Source: Flavobacterium pectinovorum
GTDB taxonomy: Bacteria > Bacteroidota > Bacteroidia > Flavobacteriales > Flavobacteriaceae
Direction: 5' to 3'
DNA length: 64,000 bases
Assembly (NCBI RefSeq): GCF_006438875.1
Contig: NZ_RCZH01000005.1
Coordinates: forward strand, 62,001-126,000
Shown: piece after piece, positions 62,335-64,000 of the stretch
How the letters are laid out: each line of letters starts with the position of its first letter
How positions within the stretch are numbered: position 1 is the stretch's first letter
Notes under the pieces: model-generated
What the model saw: only the letters and a program-made list of their open reading frames with translations
Told to the model about the DNA's origin: nothing
Database searches by the model: none
Program-made: the position numbers and the translations under genes

Positions 62335-63156
62335 TTATTCGATTTTGTATTTTTTTGTTACGGTTTCACAAAGCGAAAAATACCCTAACGGATAATTTGC
62401 TTTGTCTGTTGTATTAATGATGTTTCCTTTTACGGTTGCAGGCGGCGACTGAAACGGTCCGCCAACGTTGCTTCCGGCAATACTGACCAAAATAGTCATG
62501 TAATTATAGTATTGTTTTGAAATCCCATAATGTGTTATTTCAATAGTGTTTCCAATTTCTAAATCATCGTCATTTGATTTACTAAAAAATTCATTTCCCT
62601 GATAGAACTTATCTTCGTCAGCATAATAAGTTGAGGTTACCTTATTGGAATATAAATATTTGTAAAGATAATAATTGTCTGCGTCACCCGGATCATTATA
62701 ATACGCTCTAATTTCTATATCTGTTCCTGCAATTCCGCCTTCGTTATTTTGTTCTATTCTGGTTATTGGAGCGACTGATTTTAAGGTTTCGCTTGCAGTA
62801 TATGTATTTCCTTTATTTATTACGGTCAATGTATATTGTTCGTCAATTTTGGGTTTGAAGTTTGTACATATATATCTGCCGGTTTTAGGAACTTCGTTAA
62901 AAATAAACAATTGGTTTGTGCTGTTTCGGATAAAAACGGTTGCTCCTGAAACGATTGGGATTTTGCTTTCAAAATAACCTGTTGTAGTCGTTAGTTTGAT
63001 GGTTTGCTGAGCTCCGGTTGTTCCTTTTTCCCAATTAATAGCGGCTTCGATTACTAATTTTGGTGGTGCAGTATCTAAATTTACATCGACAACTTCCTCA
63101 CAACTTGTGAAGAATAATGCTGTAAAAAACAGAATTATTAAGGTTGCTTTTTTCAT
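62335..63156 (-). CDS. DUF4249 family lipoprotein
   Basis: 273 residues. Lipobox ALFFTSC at 13-19. DUF4249 has the opening VDVNLDTAPPKLVIEAAIN, then Ig-like beta sandwiches (TVINKGNTYTASETLKSVAPIT). These lipoproteins follow TonB receptor genes in Flavobacteriaceae and are thought to act with them at the surface, but their ligand is unknown. The receptor gene begins upstream on the same strand and ends 35 bases before this start. Confidence 0.9.
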   Translation of the reverse strand: MKKATLIILFFTALFFTSCEEVVDVNLDTAPPKLVIEAAINWEKGTTGAQQTIKLTTTTGYFESKIPIVSGATVFIRNSTNQLFIFNEVPKTGRYICTNFKPKIDEQYTLTVINKGNTYTASETLKSVAPITRIEQNNEGGIAGTDIEIRAYYNDPGDADNYYLYKYLYSNKVTSTYYADEDKFYQGNEFFSKSNDDDLEIGNTIEITHYGISKQYYNYMTILVSIAGSNVGGPFQSPPATVKGNIINTTDKANYPLGYFSLCETVTKKYKIE

Positions 63157-63191
63157 GTGGTATCTTTTATTTCTTTGAAAGAAAATGGTTT

Positions 63192-64000
63192 TTAAAATTT
63201 AAAATTATAACTCACTGCAGGTACAATCCCAAAAATTGATGTTTGTACTGCTTCATTTGCGCCAGTATCAACATTCTGACGGAAATTTATAGAGGCTGCA
63301 TTATGGCGATTGTATAAGTTGTAAATGCTAAAAACCCATTCGCCTTTCCAGTTTCGGTCTTTATTTGTTCGGGGTGTTAAGGTTGCCGAAACATCTAAAT
63401 GGTGATAAGCCGGCAATCGATTTTCGTTTCGTAATCCATAACTCGGAACTGTAATTCCCAAATATTCATATTGTGCGTTTGGATAGGTAACCGGTTGACC
63501 GGATTGTAAAGCAAAGTTAGCACCAAAAGACCATTTTTCGTTCAAATTATAGGCAGATGTGACCGCTAAATTATGTGTTTTGTCATAAGGAGAACTGTAC
63601 CATTGACCATTGTTTATACCTGTTTCTTCAGGAGTTCTTCCCGGAGTTTGCTGCTGTGATTTTGACAAAGTATAGGAAATCCATCCGTTGAATTTGCCTT
63701 CATTTTTCTTTAGCATAATTTCCAGTCCATAAGCTCGCATTCTTCCGTTTAGAATTACTTGCTCAATGGCGTCATTTGCAATTAAATCGGCACCATCAAT
63801 GTAGTCCAGTCTGTTTTGAATCTTTTTATAATAAGTTTCTACCTCCAGTGAATAAGCTCCATTATTAATGTTTCTAAAGTATCCCAATGCAACCTGATCT
63901 GCAATTTGTGGTTTGATATAATTATCACTAGGCATCCAGACATCAAGCGGAGTAGGAGATGAGGTATTTGATATTAACTGAAGATATTGCGCCATCCGAT
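63192..64000 (-). CDS. TonB-dependent receptor, C-terminal part of the barrel (5' end beyond window)
   Basis: Open from base 64000 on the minus strand; 269 residues are seen. Barrel strands such as PYDKTHNLAVTSAYNLNEKWSFG and VSATLTPRTNKDRNWKGEWVFSIYNLYNRHNAASINFR, and the terminal strand FGIVPAVSYNFKF with the last Phe needed for outer-membrane insertion. The N-terminal plug and signal peptide are outside the window. Partner of the DUF4249 lipoprotein. Confidence 0.92.
   Translation of the reverse strand, partial: RMAQYLQLISNTSSPTPLDVWMPSDNYIKPQIADQVALGYFRNINNGAYSLEVETYYKKIQNRLDYIDGADLIANDAIEQVILNGRMRAYGLEIMLKKNEGKFNGWISYTLSKSQQQTPGRTPEETGINNGQWYSSPYDKTHNLAVTSAYNLNEKWSFGANFALQSGQPVTYPNAQYEYLGITVPSYGLRNENRLPAYHHLDVSATLTPRTNKDRNWKGEWVFSIYNLYNRHNAASINFRQNVDTGANEAVQTSIFGIVPAVSYNFKF

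Overview
The window is AT-rich Bacteroidota DNA, almost certainly from a Flavobacterium-like member of the Flavobacteriaceae. The evidence is a type IX secretion (T9SS) C-terminal sorting domain, a TonB-dependent receptor followed by a DUF4249 lipoprotein, many SpII lipoproteins, promoter boxes of the form TAnnTTTG, and core genes (gltB, gltD, lysA, sucC, uvrB, rlmF) with flavobacterial-type sequences. No rRNA, tRNA or CRISPR array was recognised.

Layout. 1-4.1 kb: the 5' part of a secreted double amidohydrolase, then a Gfo/Idh/MocA oxidoreductase followed by two unknown genes inserted beside a duplicated copy of the oxidoreductase tail. 4.1-7.1 kb: an ankyrin-repeat protein split by a frameshift, and a YifB/ComM AAA ATPase. 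7.1-12.7 kb: small enzymes and secreted proteins, including an ArsR-family regulator plus SRPBCC pair with two clear operator palindromes. 12.7-14.2 kb: a repeat island built from a GIY-YIG nuclease gene, a palindromic element and two tandem internally deleted copies of the same unit. 14.2-34.5 kb: a long, mostly minus-strand accessory stretch of small lipoproteins, membrane proteins, DUF genes, near-identical twin XRE regulators flanking a MazG-like gene, and hydrolases. 34.5-37 kb: palindromes, a T9SS-sorted repeat protein and a DUF6934-like gene overlapping a 51-residue ORF. 37-46.5 kb: core metabolism (lysA, gltD, gltB, sucC). 46.7-56.1 kb: DUF5694 protein, a LytS/LytTR two-component pair, DUF1456, a PLP enzyme with a dipeptide epimerase, an esterase, a TerB-like protein and uvrB. 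56.1-64 kb: hydrolase, split DUF3800 gene with a candidate ncRNA upstream, rlmF, thiamine pyrophosphokinase, RidA, DinB, GyrI-like, DUF4249 and a TonB receptor cut by the window edge.

How things work together. GltB and GltD form the two subunits of NADPH glutamate synthase. The histidine kinase and LytTR regulator are a co-transcribed signalling pair. The TonB receptor and DUF4249 lipoprotein form an outer-membrane uptake unit. The ArsR-type repressor probably controls itself and the SRPBCC protein.

The most unusual signals are the GIY-YIG/palindrome unit with non-autonomous-looking derivatives, a repeated structured element with covarying base pairs (28.7 and 34.6 kb), a folded leader plus terminator between an antitoxin-like gene and the DUF3800 gene, and four genes broken by a one- or two-base frame change or one stop codon. 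The four broken genes may be real decay, switching, or sequencing error.
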